Shown: positions 45,639-54,674, numbered from the stretch's first letter. The stretch is 55,020 nt of DNA from Porphyrobacter sp. AAP82 (GCF_000331285.1 NZ_ANFX01000027.1:1-55020), one strand, 5' to 3'. A program made the numbers and translations. Notes: generated by a model not told the origin, from the letters alone.

Positions 45639-46265
45639 TCAGCCCAGGCCCGCGCGCCGGCGCACCGCGGCTAGCGCGGCGGCAATCGCCGCATCGCGGC
45701 CGAGTTCGGTGTTGTCGAGCACCACCGCGTCTGCCGCGGCAAGCAGCGGCGCATCCTTGCGGCCGGTGTCGCGCGCATCCCGGGCGGCGATGTCGGCCTC
45801 GATCGCGGCAAGCTCCACCGCGATCCCGCGCGCGCTCATCTCCAGCCAGCGCCGCCGCGCGCGCTCGGCCGGGCTGGCAGTGACGAACAGCTTCACCCCG
45901 GCCTCGGGCGCGATCACCGTGCCGATATCGCGCCCGTCGAGCACCGCGCCGCCTTCCTGCAAGGCAAACGCGCGCTGGCGCTGGTAGAGCGCATGGCGCA
46001 CGCCCGGGTGGACCGAAACGCGGCTCGCATAGCCGCCGACCTCTTCGGAGCGCAGGATCTCGTCATCCAGCAGGCGCTCGGGAAAGTCGCAGGCGGCGAG
46101 CGCCGCGTGCGGATCGTCGGGGTCGCCGCCCGCCAGCTGCACCTGCCGCCCGACCGCGCGGTAGAGCAGCCCGGTATCGAGATGCGGCAGGCCGAAATGC
46201 GCGGCGAGCGCCTTGGCGATGGTGCCCTTGCCGGACGCGGTGGGGCCGTCGACTGCGATGATCAT
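45639..46265 (-). CDS. cmk: (d)CMP kinase
   Basis: Phosphorylates CMP and dCMP. The 208-residue product has the P-loop AVDGPTASGKGT at residues 4-15 and DGRDIGTVIAPEAGVKLFVTA near residue 115, the conserved R-D-I-G-T nucleoside site. ATG 46265 (MIIAVDG) was chosen over an in-frame TTG at 46283. Together with aroA upstream and rpsA downstream it matches the aroA-cmk-rpsA order known in many bacteria, here interrupted by two small genes. Confidence 0.95.
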   Translation of the reverse strand: MIIAVDGPTASGKGTIAKALAAHFGLPHLDTGLLYRAVGRQVQLAGGDPDDPHAALAACDFPERLLDDEILRSEEVGGYASRVSVHPGVRHALYQRQRAFALQEGGAVLDGRDIGTVIAPEAGVKLFVTASPAERARRRWLEMSARGIAVELAAIEADIAARDARDTGRKDAPLLAAADAVVLDNTELGRDAAIAAALAAVRRRAGLG

Positions 46266-46379
46266 GGTGGCGGTGCGTGGCAAAGCGGGGCGCGCTTGGC
46301 AAGCGCCCGCGCGCCCGGTTTACCCCTCCTTCACGCCGCGCGGGCTATGCGGGCGGGCAAGCGACAGGAGGGCCGGGCG

Positions 46380-46904
46380 ATGCGCTGGGTGACGGGGCTG
46401 ATCATTGCCGCAGGCGTGCTCGGCGGGGCGTGGCCCGCTGCCAAGGTGCTGTGGGACATGGAGACCGGCGCTTCGCCATTCGGGGTCGGGCTCGCCGACG
46501 GCAGCGTGCAGCAGGCCGAGATCGGGCCCAAAAGCTTCTGGCCGCAATGGGCGCTGCGCCCCGATGGCGCGCGCTTTACCGTGCGCGCCCATTTCGGCCC
46601 CGCCGCCAGCCAGGCCGAGACGGGCTATGCCGAACTTGGCGGCTTCGACGATCCGGCGGCACTGCAAGCGGCCTATGCCCAAAAGCTCGCGGCGGCGGGC
46701 TGGGAGGTGCGCCCGATGCACCTGACGGTCGCGCTGCCCGAAGTCCCGCCGCGCAGCGCGCGCCTGTGTCAGGTGCTGGCGCGCAAGGACGGGAATAGCC
46801 TGATGCTCTCGGTCACCACCGACACGCAGGGCCTCAGCCGCCTGCACTGGACCCGCGGCGCGATGCCGCCGATGCAGGGGGGCGAACAGGGCCTGTGCCG
46901 CTAG
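46380..46904 (+). CDS. Exported or anchored hypothetical protein
   Basis: A 174-residue protein of unknown function. An N-terminal hydrophobic stretch (MRWVTGLIIAAGVLGGAWPAA) acts as signal peptide or anchor. The rest is soluble, with two Cys residues (ARLCQVL and the C-terminal QGLCR). It is transcribed against its neighbours cmk and the small membrane gene. Its stop shares CTAG with the convergent stop. A frame upstream to 45993 is open but reads through antisense cmk. Confidence 0.72.
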   Translation: MRWVTGLIIAAGVLGGAWPAAKVLWDMETGASPFGVGLADGSVQQAEIGPKSFWPQWALRPDGARFTVRAHFGPAASQAETGYAELGGFDDPAALQAAYAQKLAAAGWEVRPMHLTVALPEVPPRSARLCQVLARKDGNSLMLSVTTDTQGLSRLHWTRGAMPPMQGGEQGLCR

Positions 46905-47173
46905 CGCGGCTCCGTTTCGGTATCTCCGCGCGCCCGCCAAGCGCGCACCAGGCCGATGATGGCGATCGAGGCCCAGAAGAATTCGAGCACCAGGCTCGCC
47001 CAGTTGGTGTGGAAGACGAGGCTGACCGTCAGCAGCGCCGCGCCCAAGAGGTTGGTGCCGTGGAGCAGGAAGGGATTGGTCGCGCGGGCGAGCGTCAGAT
47101 AGGCATAGGCCCCGATGATGCAGGCCGTGCCGCAAAGGCCGATGATGCTCGGCCAGTCGAGCGGGGTGTTCAC
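46901..47173 (-). CDS. CBU_0592-like small membrane protein
   Basis: A 90-residue protein with about three hydrophobic helices (IIGLCGTACIIGAYAYLTLA, NLLGAALLTVSLVFHTNWAS, ASIAIIGLVRAW). The pattern fits the CBU_0592 permease-like family, of unknown function. The ATG overlaps the aroA stop by ATGA (47170-47173), so it is translated together with aroA. Confidence 0.8.
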   Translation of the reverse strand: MNTPLDWPSIIGLCGTACIIGAYAYLTLARATNPFLLHGTNLLGAALLTVSLVFHTNWASLVLEFFWASIAIIGLVRAWRARGDTETEPR

Positions 47174-48501
47174 GCCGCCGCCGCCTCGTCGAGCAGCCCC
47201 ATGAAGGTCGGGAAGCTGGTGTTGATCGGCGAAATGTCGTCGATCTCGACGCCGCCCTCGCTCACCAATCCCGCGACGGCCATGCTCATCGCAATGCGGT
47301 GATCGAGCAGCGATTTGACGTGGGCCTTGCCGGTGCCCCGCAGCGGATCGCCGCCGGTCCCGTGGATGGTGAGGCCGTCCGCGTGCTCCACAACCTGAGC
47401 GCCCGCAGCCGTGAGCGCGGCGGCCATCGCGGCCAAGCGGTCGCTTTCCTTGACGCGCAGTTCTTCAAGGCCTGTGGTGCCGGTGGTGCCGCTTGCGAGG
47501 GCGGCGGCGACGAACAGCACCGGAAACTCGTCGATCATCGCGGGGGCAATCGCCGGGTCGACCTCGACGCCGGAGAGCTGCGCATGGCGCACGCGCAGAT
47601 CGGCGACCGGCTCGCCGCCGACTTCGCGGGGGTTCATCTCCGCGATGTCCGCGCCCATCTGACGCAGCACGTGGAGAAGCCCGGCGCGGGTCGGATTGAG
47701 GCCGACGTTCTCGATCACAAGATCGCTCCCCGGCACCAGCGTGGCCGCGACCATGAAGAAGGCGGCGGAAGAAGGATCGCCCGGCACGGTCACGTCCATC
47801 GGGGCGAGTTCCGCCTCGCCGTGGATGGCGATGACGGTCTCGCCGTTCTCCTCGCCCACTTCGAGCCGCGCGCCGAAGCCGGTCAGCATCCGTTCGGTGT
47901 GGTCGCGGGTCGGGACAGGCTCGATCACGCGGGTGATGCCGGGGGTGTTGAGCCCGGCGAGCAGCACCGCGCTCTTGACCTGCGCGCTCGCCACGGGGAG
48001 CCGGTAGGTGATCGGCACGGCCGGCGAAGCGCCGCGCAGCATCAGGGGGAGGGTGCCCCCGGCGCTCGCCTCGAAGCTTGCGCCCATCAGGCTGAGCGGA
48101 TCGATCACGCGCTTCATTGGACGGCCCGACAGGCTCGCATCGCCCGTGAAGGTGGCGGTGATGGCGTGGCTGGCGACGAGGCCCATCAGCAGCCGCGTCG
48201 AAGTGCCCGAATTGCCCATGTCGAGCGCCTGTTTCGGTTCGAGCAGGCTGCCGACGCCCACGCCGTCGACCTCCCAGGTGCCGTCCTCGCCGCGCGCGAT
48301 CTGCGCCCCGAAGGCGCGCATCGCGGCCGCCGTGGCGAGCACGTCCTCGCCCTCGAGCAGCCCGGTGATCCGGCTGCGGCCGACCGCGAGGCCTGCGAAC
48401 ATCAGCGAGCGGTGGCTGATCGACTTGTCGCCCGGAACGCGGATCGCGCCCGTCAGGGGGCCGAGCGGAGTGAAGCGGTGGCTAGTCTGGGGGCTGGTCA
48501 T
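47170..48501 (-). CDS. aroA: 3-phosphoshikimate 1-carboxyvinyltransferase (EPSP synthase), class II type
   Basis: Sixth step of the shikimate pathway, joining shikimate 3-phosphate and PEP. The 443-residue product has the PEP/S3P motif GDKSISHR (K26, R31). It carries all four class II signature motifs: GDKS, SAQVK, RDHTE and NPTR. In the loop corresponding to the glyphosate-tolerant CP4 enzyme's Ala100, this protein has Gly in GNSGTSTR. ATG 48501 was chosen; the longer open frame is antisense noise. Confidence 0.96.
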   Translation of the reverse strand: MTSPQTSHRFTPLGPLTGAIRVPGDKSISHRSLMFAGLAVGRSRITGLLEGEDVLATAAAMRAFGAQIARGEDGTWEVDGVGVGSLLEPKQALDMGNSGTSTRLLMGLVASHAITATFTGDASLSGRPMKRVIDPLSLMGASFEASAGGTLPLMLRGASPAVPITYRLPVASAQVKSAVLLAGLNTPGITRVIEPVPTRDHTERMLTGFGARLEVGEENGETVIAIHGEAELAPMDVTVPGDPSSAAFFMVAATLVPGSDLVIENVGLNPTRAGLLHVLRQMGADIAEMNPREVGGEPVADLRVRHAQLSGVEVDPAIAPAMIDEFPVLFVAAALASGTTGTTGLEELRVKESDRLAAMAAALTAAGAQVVEHADGLTIHGTGGDPLRGTGKAHVKSLLDHRIAMSMAVAGLVSEGGVEIDDISPINTSFPTFMGLLDEAAAA

Positions 48502-48672
48502 AAGGCGGCGGTCTTTGACAGCGCCCCGCGCTTCTGGCAAGGCGCGCCGCGCGTCGCCGCCGGGCTCTTGATAAAGGGCTTGCCGCGCCCACCTTTTGCG
48601 ATCAAGCCGCCTGCGATTCTCGCAGCCGATATGTCCGCCCGCGCCACGGGCGGCCCGAATTGAGGAATGACA

Positions 48673-49014
48673 ATGGCCAAGCCCGAATGGGGTACCAAGC
48701 GTACCTGCCCGAAGTGCGGGGAACGTTTCTACGATCTCGGCAAGGAAGACCCGGTCGCCTGCATCGAATGCGGCGAGACCTGGACGCCCGAGCCGGTGCT
48801 CAAGTCCAAGCAGCCGATTCCCTTCGAGGAAGTCGAGAAGAAGGTTGATGCCGAGGCGGATGCGGATCTCGGCGGTGACGATGATCTGGGCGATCTCGAA
48901 GACATCGAGGACATCGACGAGGACGGCGATTCGCCCGATAGTGACGTCGACCTCGGCGGTGACGACGATCTCGGCGTTGCCACCTCGGGCGATGACGAGG
49001 ACGACGAAAGCTGA
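48673..49014 (+). CDS. FYDLN acid domain protein
   Basis: A 113-residue protein of the FYDLN_acid family seen mainly in alphaproteobacteria. The N-terminus has a zinc ribbon (CPKCGERF and CIECGETW), and the second half is a run of Asp/Glu. Function is unknown; the gene is often divergent from aroA as here. ATG 48673 (MAKPEWG) has GAGGA 7 bases upstream; ATG 48667 is also in frame. A dispersed hairpin element begins 6 bases after the stop. Confidence 0.9.
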   Translation: MAKPEWGTKRTCPKCGERFYDLGKEDPVACIECGETWTPEPVLKSKQPIPFEEVEKKVDAEADADLGGDDDLGDLEDIEDIDEDGDSPDSDVDLGGDDDLGVATSGDDEDDES

Positions 49015-49020
49015 TGTTGG

Positions 49021-49136
49021 TGGGCCTGCCTCCGCAGGCCCATCCTTGGTGCGTTCCTGTTGCCCTACCGCTTTGCTGCTTGAGGGCGATGGCACCTGCG
49101 GCTCGGCCGCGTGGCCTCGCGGTCGCTTTGCGACCG
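49021..49136 (+). repeat. Dispersed modular hairpin element, full copy after the FYDLN gene
   Basis: Starts 6 bases after the stop. A 9-bp stem TGGGCCTGC/GCAGGCCCA encloses CTCC (49021-49042), then TCCTTGGTGCG, a CTTTGCT block, CACCTGCGGC, the block shared with the rpsA copy (49102-49122) and a final hairpin GGTCGC-TTT-GCGACC (49121-49135). Confidence 0.8.
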
Positions 49137-49270
49137 AAGTCACCGCCACTGATCCCGTTTCCGGATTTTGGTCCGGGTCGATCAAATTTCGCTTGCAAGG
49201 GGAGGGCGGCCCATCTAATGGCCGCCTCCCGCGAGCAGGGCACCCGCCTTGCTCGCATGATGACTGGCTC

Positions 49271-49346
49271 GGGGCCTTAGCTCAGCTGGGAGAGCGCAAC
49301 ACTGGCAGTGTTGAGGTCAGCGGTTCGATCCCGCTAGGCTCCACCA
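49271..49346 (+). tRNA. tRNA-Ala(GGC)
   Basis: A 76-base cloverleaf. The acceptor GGGGCCT pairs with AGGCTCC (one G-T), followed by an A discriminator and encoded CCA. The anticodon stem CAACA/TGTTG encloses CTGGCAG, so the anticodon is GGC (codons GCC/GCU) at 49304-49306. The D-arm TAGCTCAGCTGGGAGAGC and T-loop GGTTCGATCCC are canonical. Confidence 0.97.
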
Positions 49347-49400
49347 GTCACCATTGATCAAAGTCGAAAGGTCCGGTTCCCCCGGGGGGACGCTTTTCGC

Positions 49401-49437
49401 AACGCTGGCCGACGAGGTTTCGTCCGCCGGCGTTTTT
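49401..49437 (+). terminator. Terminator after tRNA-Ala
   Basis: AACGCTGGC-CGACG (49401-49414) pairs with the region 49420-49432 (one mismatch, one wobble) and is followed by TTTTT. It lies 55 bases beyond the tRNA and before ffh. Confidence 0.75.
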
Positions 49438-49479
49438 CGCATTATGCGCCTGCACCTGCGGCGCGAGGAGAAGTGAGCG

Positions 49480-50967
49480 ATGTTCGACACGCTGTCCGAC
49501 CGTCTGGGAGGCGTTTTCGACAAGCTGAAGGGTCGCGGTGCGCTGCGCGAGCAGGACGTGCGCGATGCCATGCGCGAGGTGCGCATTGCCCTCCTCGAAG
49601 CCGATGTCGCGCTGCCCGTCGCCCGCCGCTTCATCGATGCCGTCACCGAAAAGGCGGTCGGCCAGGATGTCCTGAAGTCGGTTACGCCCGGCCAGATGGT
49701 CATCAAGATCGTCCATGACGAACTGGTCGCAACGCTGGGTGGGATGGAGGTCGAGGGCCTCAAGCTGGACGCCAGGCCCCCGGTCGTGATCATGATGGTC
49801 GGCCTCCAGGGCTCGGGCAAGACCACCACCACCGCCAAGCTCGCCAAGCTGATCCGCGAACGCCATGGCAAGAAGGCGCTGATGGCCTCGCTCGACGTCA
49901 ACCGCCCGGCCGCGCAGGAGCAGCTGGCGGTGCTGGGCGGGCAGGTCGATGTGGCGACCCTGCCGATCATCGCCGGCCAGCAGCCGGTCGATATCGCGCG
50001 CCGGGCGATGGAAGCGGCGCGCCTCCAGAATTTCGACGTGCTGCTGCTCGATACCGCGGGCCGTCTGCATGTCGATGATGCGCTGATGGCCGAGATGAAG
50101 GCCGTCGCCAGCGTCTCGGCGCCCAATGAAGTGCTGCTGGTGGTCGACAGCCTGACCGGGCAGGATGCGGTCAACGTCGCCCAGAGCTTCAGCGGCGAGG
50201 TGCCGCTGACCGGTGTCGTCCTCACCCGCATGGACGGCGACGCCAGAGGCGGCGCGGCGCTGTCCATGCGTGCCGTGACGGGCAAGCCGATCAAGTTTGC
50301 CGGCACCGGCGAAAAGCTCGACGCGATCGAGCCGTTCCGCCCCGGCTCGGTCGCCGACCGCATCCTCGGCATGGGCGACGTCGTCAGCCTCGTCGAACGC
50401 GCGGCGGCGACGATCAAGGAGGAAGAGGCCGAAAAGCTCGCCCGCAACCTCGAAAAGGGCAAGTTCGACCTCGACGATCTCGCCATGCAGCTGCGCCAGA
50501 TGCGCAACATGGGCGGGATCGGGATGCTCGCAGGGCTGATGCCGGGCATGAAGAAGGCCAAGGCCGCGATGGCCAACTCGGGCATGGACGACAAGGTGCT
50601 GATTCACATGGAGGCGATCATCTCCTCGATGACCGCCAAGGAACGCGCCAATCCCGATCTGATGAACGCCAAGCGCAAGAAGCGCGTTGCAGCGGGCAGC
50701 GGGACCGATGTGCAGACGGTCAACAAGGTGCTCAAGATGCACCAGGAAATGGCCCGTGCGATGAAGCAGATCAAGAAGATGGGCGGCCTCAAGGGCCTTG
50801 CCGCGATGTTCGGCGGCGGCATGGGAGGCGGCGGCCCGATGGGCGGCATGGGCGGTCTTGGTGGTGGCGGCGCCGGCGGCCTTCCGGGCCTTGGCGGCCC
50901 CGGCGGCATGCCCGGCTTGGAGGGCGGCCTGCCCGGTCTCGGCGGCCCCCCGCGGTTCAAGAAATAG
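49480..50967 (+). CDS. ffh: Signal recognition particle protein Ffh
   Basis: GTPase that binds signal peptides and 4.5S RNA to target nascent membrane proteins. The 495-residue product has the N domain, the GTPase P-loop GLQGSGKTTTT at residues 108-118, DVNRPAAQEQL and DTAGR (G3). The Met-rich M domain ends at about residue 430, then a Gly/Met/Pro-rich tail from about 440 to 490. It is followed by rpsP, a normal order (ffh-rpsP-rimM-trmD). Confidence 0.98.
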   Translation: MFDTLSDRLGGVFDKLKGRGALREQDVRDAMREVRIALLEADVALPVARRFIDAVTEKAVGQDVLKSVTPGQMVIKIVHDELVATLGGMEVEGLKLDARPPVVIMMVGLQGSGKTTTTAKLAKLIRERHGKKALMASLDVNRPAAQEQLAVLGGQVDVATLPIIAGQQPVDIARRAMEAARLQNFDVLLLDTAGRLHVDDALMAEMKAVASVSAPNEVLLVVDSLTGQDAVNVAQSFSGEVPLTGVVLTRMDGDARGGAALSMRAVTGKPIKFAGTGEKLDAIEPFRPGSVADRILGMGDVVSLVERAAATIKEEEAEKLARNLEKGKFDLDDLAMQLRQMRNMGGIGMLAGLMPGMKKAKAAMANSGMDDKVLIHMEAIISSMTAKERANPDLMNAKRKKRVAAGSGTDVQTVNKVLKMHQEMARAMKQIKKMGGLKGLAAMFGGGMGGGGPMGGMGGLGGGGAGGLPGLGGPGGMPGLEGGLPGLGGPPRFKK

Positions 50968-51022
50968 TTTCAAGTCAATCGGTTCAGTTCTAAAGTTCAA
51001 TTCACTCGAAAGGTAACATCTC

Positions 51023-51496
51023 ATGTCCATTTCCATCCGGCTCTCGCGCGGCGGCGCCAAGAAGCGTCCCTATTACCGCATCGTCGTCGCCAACAGCCGT
51101 AGCCCGCGTGACGGCAAGTATCTCGAGCAGATCGGCACCTACAACCCGCTGCTCGCCAAGGATTCGGCCGACCGCGTGAAGCTCGTCGAAGACCGCGCCC
51201 GCTACTGGCTCGGCGTCGGCGCGCAGCCGACCGACCGCGTTGCCCGCTTCCTCGATGCCGCCGGCATCAAGGAGCGTGCGGCCCGCGTGAACCCCAAGAA
51301 GGGCGAACCGGGCGAGAAGGCCAAGGAGCGCGCCGAAGAGCGTGCCGCCAAGATCGCCGAGGCCGAAGAAGCCGCGCGCGCCGCTGAAGAAGAAGCCAAG
51401 GCCGCTGCCGCAGCGCCTGCCGAGGAAGAAGCGCCCGCCGCTGAAGAAGCGCCTGCCGCCGAAGAAGCTGCCGCCGAAGAGCAGGCCGAAGGCTAA
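51023..51496 (+). CDS. rpsP: 30S ribosomal protein S16
   Basis: Small-subunit assembly protein. The first 80 residues match S16 ([30 protein letters not shown]). Residues from about 98 to 157 form a Glu/Ala/Lys-rich tail with [22 protein letters not shown] repeats, longer than in E. coli; such tails are common in sphingomonads. AAAGG precedes the ATG. rimM starts 3 bases after the stop. Confidence 0.96.
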   Translation: MSISIRLSRGGAKKRPYYRIVVANSRSPRDGKYLEQIGTYNPLLAKDSADRVKLVEDRARYWLGVGAQPTDRVARFLDAAGIKERAARVNPKKGEPGEKAKERAEERAAKIAEAEEAARAAEEEAKAAAAAPAEEEAPAAEEAPAAEEAAAEEQAEG

Positions 51497-51499
51497 GCC

Positions 51500-52003
51500 A
51501 TGAGCCCCAAGCCCGTCACCCTTGCCGCCATCGCCGGCGCGCACGGGGTGGCGGGCGAGGTGCGCCTCAAGCTGTTCGGCGAGGGCATTGCGACCCTCGC
51601 CCAGCAGAAGAGCTTCAATGACGGCGCGCTTACTCTTGTGAAGATCCGCGAGGACGGGAAGGGCGGGGCCATCGCCCGGCTCGCCCAGAGCAGCTCGCGC
51701 GCCGATGCAGAACGCCTGCGCGGCACAGTGCTGAGCGTCCCGCGCGCGGCGCTGCCCCCGCTTGGCGAGGGCGAGTTCTACCACGCCGACCTCCTCGGCC
51801 TTCCGGTCGTGACCGACGCGGGCGACGCGATCGGCAGCGTGCTTGCCATCGAGAACTTCGGCGCGACCGACATCATCGAGATCGCGCTCGACCCCGCCCC
51901 GGCCAAGGGCCCGAAAACCTTCATGGTCCCGATGGTCCCCGCGGCGGTGATCGCGTGGGACGACACCAAGCTTGTCATCAGCGCGGATTTCGCCGATAAT
52001 TGA
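51500..52003 (+). CDS. rimM: Ribosome maturation factor RimM
   Basis: Processes the 3' head of 16S rRNA and binds S19. The 167-residue product has the N-terminal RimM domain (PVTLAAIAGAHGVAGEVRLK) and the PRC barrel (GEFYHADLLGLPVVTDAGDAIG). Only 3 bases separate it from rpsP. Confidence 0.95.
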   Translation: MSPKPVTLAAIAGAHGVAGEVRLKLFGEGIATLAQQKSFNDGALTLVKIREDGKGGAIARLAQSSSRADAERLRGTVLSVPRAALPPLGEGEFYHADLLGLPVVTDAGDAIGSVLAIENFGATDIIEIALDPAPAKGPKTFMVPMVPAAVIAWDDTKLVISADFADN

Positions 52004-52007
52004 CGGC

Positions 52008-52556
52008 GTGAGTTCGCCCGTCGACGAGACTCTCTGGCAGCGCATCGCCGACCACCACATCGGCCCGGCGGACGCATCGCTTTCCTTTACCGCTCGTCTC
52101 GCGCGCGAAAACCGCTGGAGCGCCGCCCACGCCGAGCGCGTGATCGGGGAATACAAGCGCTTCTGCTATCTGGCGATGACGGCGGGCCGCGAGGTGACGC
52201 CGTCCGATGCGGTCGATCAGGCCTGGCATCTCCACCTCACCTACAGCCGCGATTACTGGCAGACCTTCTGCCCCGAGGTGCTCGGGCGCGATTTGCACCA
52301 TGGCCCGACGCAAGGCGGCCCGGTCGAGCGGGACCGCTACTACCATCAATACGCCGCAACCCTCGCCGCTTACGAGGCCGCTTTCGGCAGCGCGCCGCCT
52401 GCCGCGATCTGGCCGGGCGCGCATCGGCGCTTTGCCGTCGATCCGCGGGGAGTGCGCATTAACCTTTGGCATGATATTGTTCTCGAACGCCGGGTCGCAC
52501 AGGCACTGGGCCTCTTCCTCGTCGCCGGGGGATGGCTCGCAGGAAGGATAATGTGA
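52008..52556 (+). CDS. Glycine-rich domain-containing protein family (GRDP-like), unknown function
   Basis: A 182-residue protein starting GTG 52008, 4 bases after the rimM stop. The core DQAWHLHLTYSRDYWQTFCPEVLGRDLHHGPTQGG is the family mark: conserved W, H and C residues and a histidine-rich end. The C-terminus (LERRVAQALGLFLVAGGWLAG) is hydrophobic and may anchor it. The next gene, for a TIGR04222 protein, overlaps by 1 base. The plant name GRDP comes from other proteins and does not set function here. Confidence 0.78.
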   Translation: MSSPVDETLWQRIADHHIGPADASLSFTARLARENRWSAAHAERVIGEYKRFCYLAMTAGREVTPSDAVDQAWHLHLTYSRDYWQTFCPEVLGRDLHHGPTQGGPVERDRYYHQYAATLAAYEAAFGSAPPAAIWPGAHRRFAVDPRGVRINLWHDIVLERRVAQALGLFLVAGGWLAGRIM

Positions 52557-53383
52557 TGGAGCTGTTCTCGTCCTGGACGGGCAGCGATTTCCTGCTGTTC
52601 TACAGCGTCTTGCTGGCCTTTGCGCTGGCGGGAGCATGGTGGATGACGGCGCTCCTGCGCGAGCCGGGCCGCCGCGCCAGTCCCGATGACAGCGAAAGCG
52701 TCGCGCTGCTCGCCGGCGGGCAGAGCCGGCTTGCCGATTCGGTGCTGGCCGAACTCTACGTCCACGGCGCGCTGGCCGAGGGCGAGAAGGGCAAGCTGCT
52801 GTTCGCCGACCGCACTGTGCCGGTCTCGGAGGCGGCCAGGATATTGCAGGCGGCGCGCGAGCCGCTCAGCCTCGCCGATGCGAGGAAGGCGCTGGGCATC
52901 CATGCCGACCGGATCGCGGCCAAGCTCCAGCGTGCGGGGCTGCTGATGCGCGACAGCGACTTCACGCGGCTGCGCTGGCTTTCGGTCACGCCCTTCGCCG
53001 CGCTCCTGCTGCTCGGCCTCTACCGCCAGCGGGCCGGTGACGCGCTGGGCGAGCCGACCGGCTTTCTGGTGGCGCTGATGATCGTCACCGCGATCCTGGC
53101 CGCAGTGCGCTTCTTCACCGTCGACCCGCGCACGATTGCGGGGATCGAGGCGGTGCGCGATCTGCGCGCGCGCAAGGATCGCTCCGCCCGCGCGCCGCAG
53201 CCTGACGAGGCGGCGATGGCGGTCGCGCTGTTTGGCACCGGCGTTCTGGTCGGCACCCCGTGGGAGCCGGTCCATGCCATGCGCAGGCAGGAAGGCGATG
53301 GTGGCAGCGGCGGGGGCGATGGTGGCAGCAGCGATGGCGGATCGGGCTGCGGCGGGGGCGGCTGCGGCGGTTGCGGGGGCTGA
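52556..53383 (+). CDS. TIGR04222 domain-containing membrane protein, Cys/Gly-rich C-terminus
   Basis: A 275-residue membrane protein. Helices lie at about residues 10-32 and 145-185 (FAALLLLGLYRQ, VALMIVTAILAAVRFF). The C-terminus is a low-complexity Gly/Ser/Asp run ending GCGGGGCGGCGG. TIGR04222 (near_uncomplex) names exactly this layout; its function is unknown to me. AGGAAGG lies before ATG 52556, whose A overlaps the upstream TGA. The cysteines near the end could bind metal or undergo processing. Confidence 0.8.
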   Translation: MELFSSWTGSDFLLFYSVLLAFALAGAWWMTALLREPGRRASPDDSESVALLAGGQSRLADSVLAELYVHGALAEGEKGKLLFADRTVPVSEAARILQAAREPLSLADARKALGIHADRIAAKLQRAGLLMRDSDFTRLRWLSVTPFAALLLLGLYRQRAGDALGEPTGFLVALMIVTAILAAVRFFTVDPRTIAGIEAVRDLRARKDRSARAPQPDEAAMAVALFGTGVLVGTPWEPVHAMRRQEGDGGSGGGDGGSSDGGSGCGGGGCGGCGG

Positions 53384-53405
53384 CTTCCCGGCGTAAGCGG
53401 CGGGA

Positions 53406-54359
53406 ATGACGAAATTGAATGTCGCCGTTGTCCAGGCCGCGCCTGTCCCGCTCGATTTCCAGGGCGGGATCGACAAGGCCGTCCGCCTTGCGCGGGAAGC
53501 GGTGGAGAGCGGCGCGAAGGTCGTCGCCTTCGGCGAGACCTTTCTGGGCGGCTATCCGCTGTGGCTTGACGAGGCGCCCGGCGCGGCCTTGTGGGATCAC
53601 CCGGGGGCGAAGGCGCTGCACCGGATCATGCTCGAGCAGGCGGTGGTGGCCAATGACGAGCGGCTGCTGCCCTTGCAGGAACTGGCCGATGCGAGCGGGG
53701 CGATCATCTCCATCGGCGCGCATGAACGGGTGCGGCGCAGCCTCGTCAACAACCAGCTGACTTTCCGGCCGGGCCTGCCGGTGCTCGATCACCGCAAGCT
53801 GGTCCCGACCCACGGCGAACGCCTGATCTGGACGCGCGGCGACGGCTCGACGCTGGGGGTGCATCAGGCCGAATGGGGCCGCTTGGGCTCGCTGATCTGC
53901 TGGGAGCACTGGATGCCGCTCGCCCGCGCGGCAATGCATAATCTCGGCGAGGATGTGCACGTCGCTGCCTGGCCGACGGTGCGCGAGAGCCACGCGATCG
54001 CGTCGCGGCGCTATGCGATGGAGGGCCGGTGTTTTGTGCTGGCGGCGGGGCTGGTGCAGACGCGCGACGATCTGTTCGAGGGGCTGGAGCGGGTGGGTGG
54101 CGATGCCGCCGCGCGCGAGTTGTTCGAAGCGATCCCCGCCGAGGTGCTCAACCGCGGCGGCTCCCTGATCGCCGCCCCCGACACCCGCGTGCTGGCACAG
54201 GCGGGCGAGGGTGAGGAGACGCTTTTCGCCGAGCTCGATCTTGCCGAGGTGGCCGAGGGGCTGACAAACCTCGATACCGACGGGCATTATTCAAGGCCAG
54301 ATGTGTTTGAACTGACGGTGGATACGCGGGCGAAGGATGGGGTGACTTGGAATGGATAG
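53406..54359 (+). CDS. Nitrilase-family carbon-nitrogen hydrolase
   Basis: A 317-residue enzyme with the catalytic triad Glu44 (FGETFLGGYP), Lys131 (HRKLVPTHGERLIW) and Cys165 (LICWEHWMPL). The C-W-E-H form of the active site is that of true nitrilases, which convert nitriles to carboxylic acids, rather than amidases. The substrate is unknown; detoxification or use of plant-derived nitriles is a possibility. The start is 22 bases from the TIGR04222 gene, and the stop overlaps the next gene by 8 bases. Confidence 0.92.
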   Translation: MTKLNVAVVQAAPVPLDFQGGIDKAVRLAREAVESGAKVVAFGETFLGGYPLWLDEAPGAALWDHPGAKALHRIMLEQAVVANDERLLPLQELADASGAIISIGAHERVRRSLVNNQLTFRPGLPVLDHRKLVPTHGERLIWTRGDGSTLGVHQAEWGRLGSLICWEHWMPLARAAMHNLGEDVHVAAWPTVRESHAIASRRYAMEGRCFVLAAGLVQTRDDLFEGLERVGGDAAARELFEAIPAEVLNRGGSLIAAPDTRVLAQAGEGEETLFAELDLAEVAEGLTNLDTDGHYSRPDVFELTVDTRAKDGVTWNG

Positions 54360-54674
54360 GGCGGTAGCTTCGCTCTTCTTGGTTCCACTTGCCTTCGGTT
54401 TGCTAACCGCGTTCCTAGGAGCCTACCTTCTTTCCCGGCATCTGCAGCGTGTGCCGAAGGTGCTTCGTTTGCTCATGGCATTGGCCTTGCCCGTGGTCGC
54501 AGTGCTGTTGGCGCTATATGGCCTCGACCTTGCTGGACAGGCTCCCAGATTCGCAGCGGGCGGAAGCCGGTTGGATGGCGCCGGTGCAGTTATAGCGTTC
54601 GTGTTCGGGCTGCCCTTCTACATCGTCATTTTCGTCATCTGCTGGGTCGTGGTCGCCAGGCGGTTGGCAAAACC

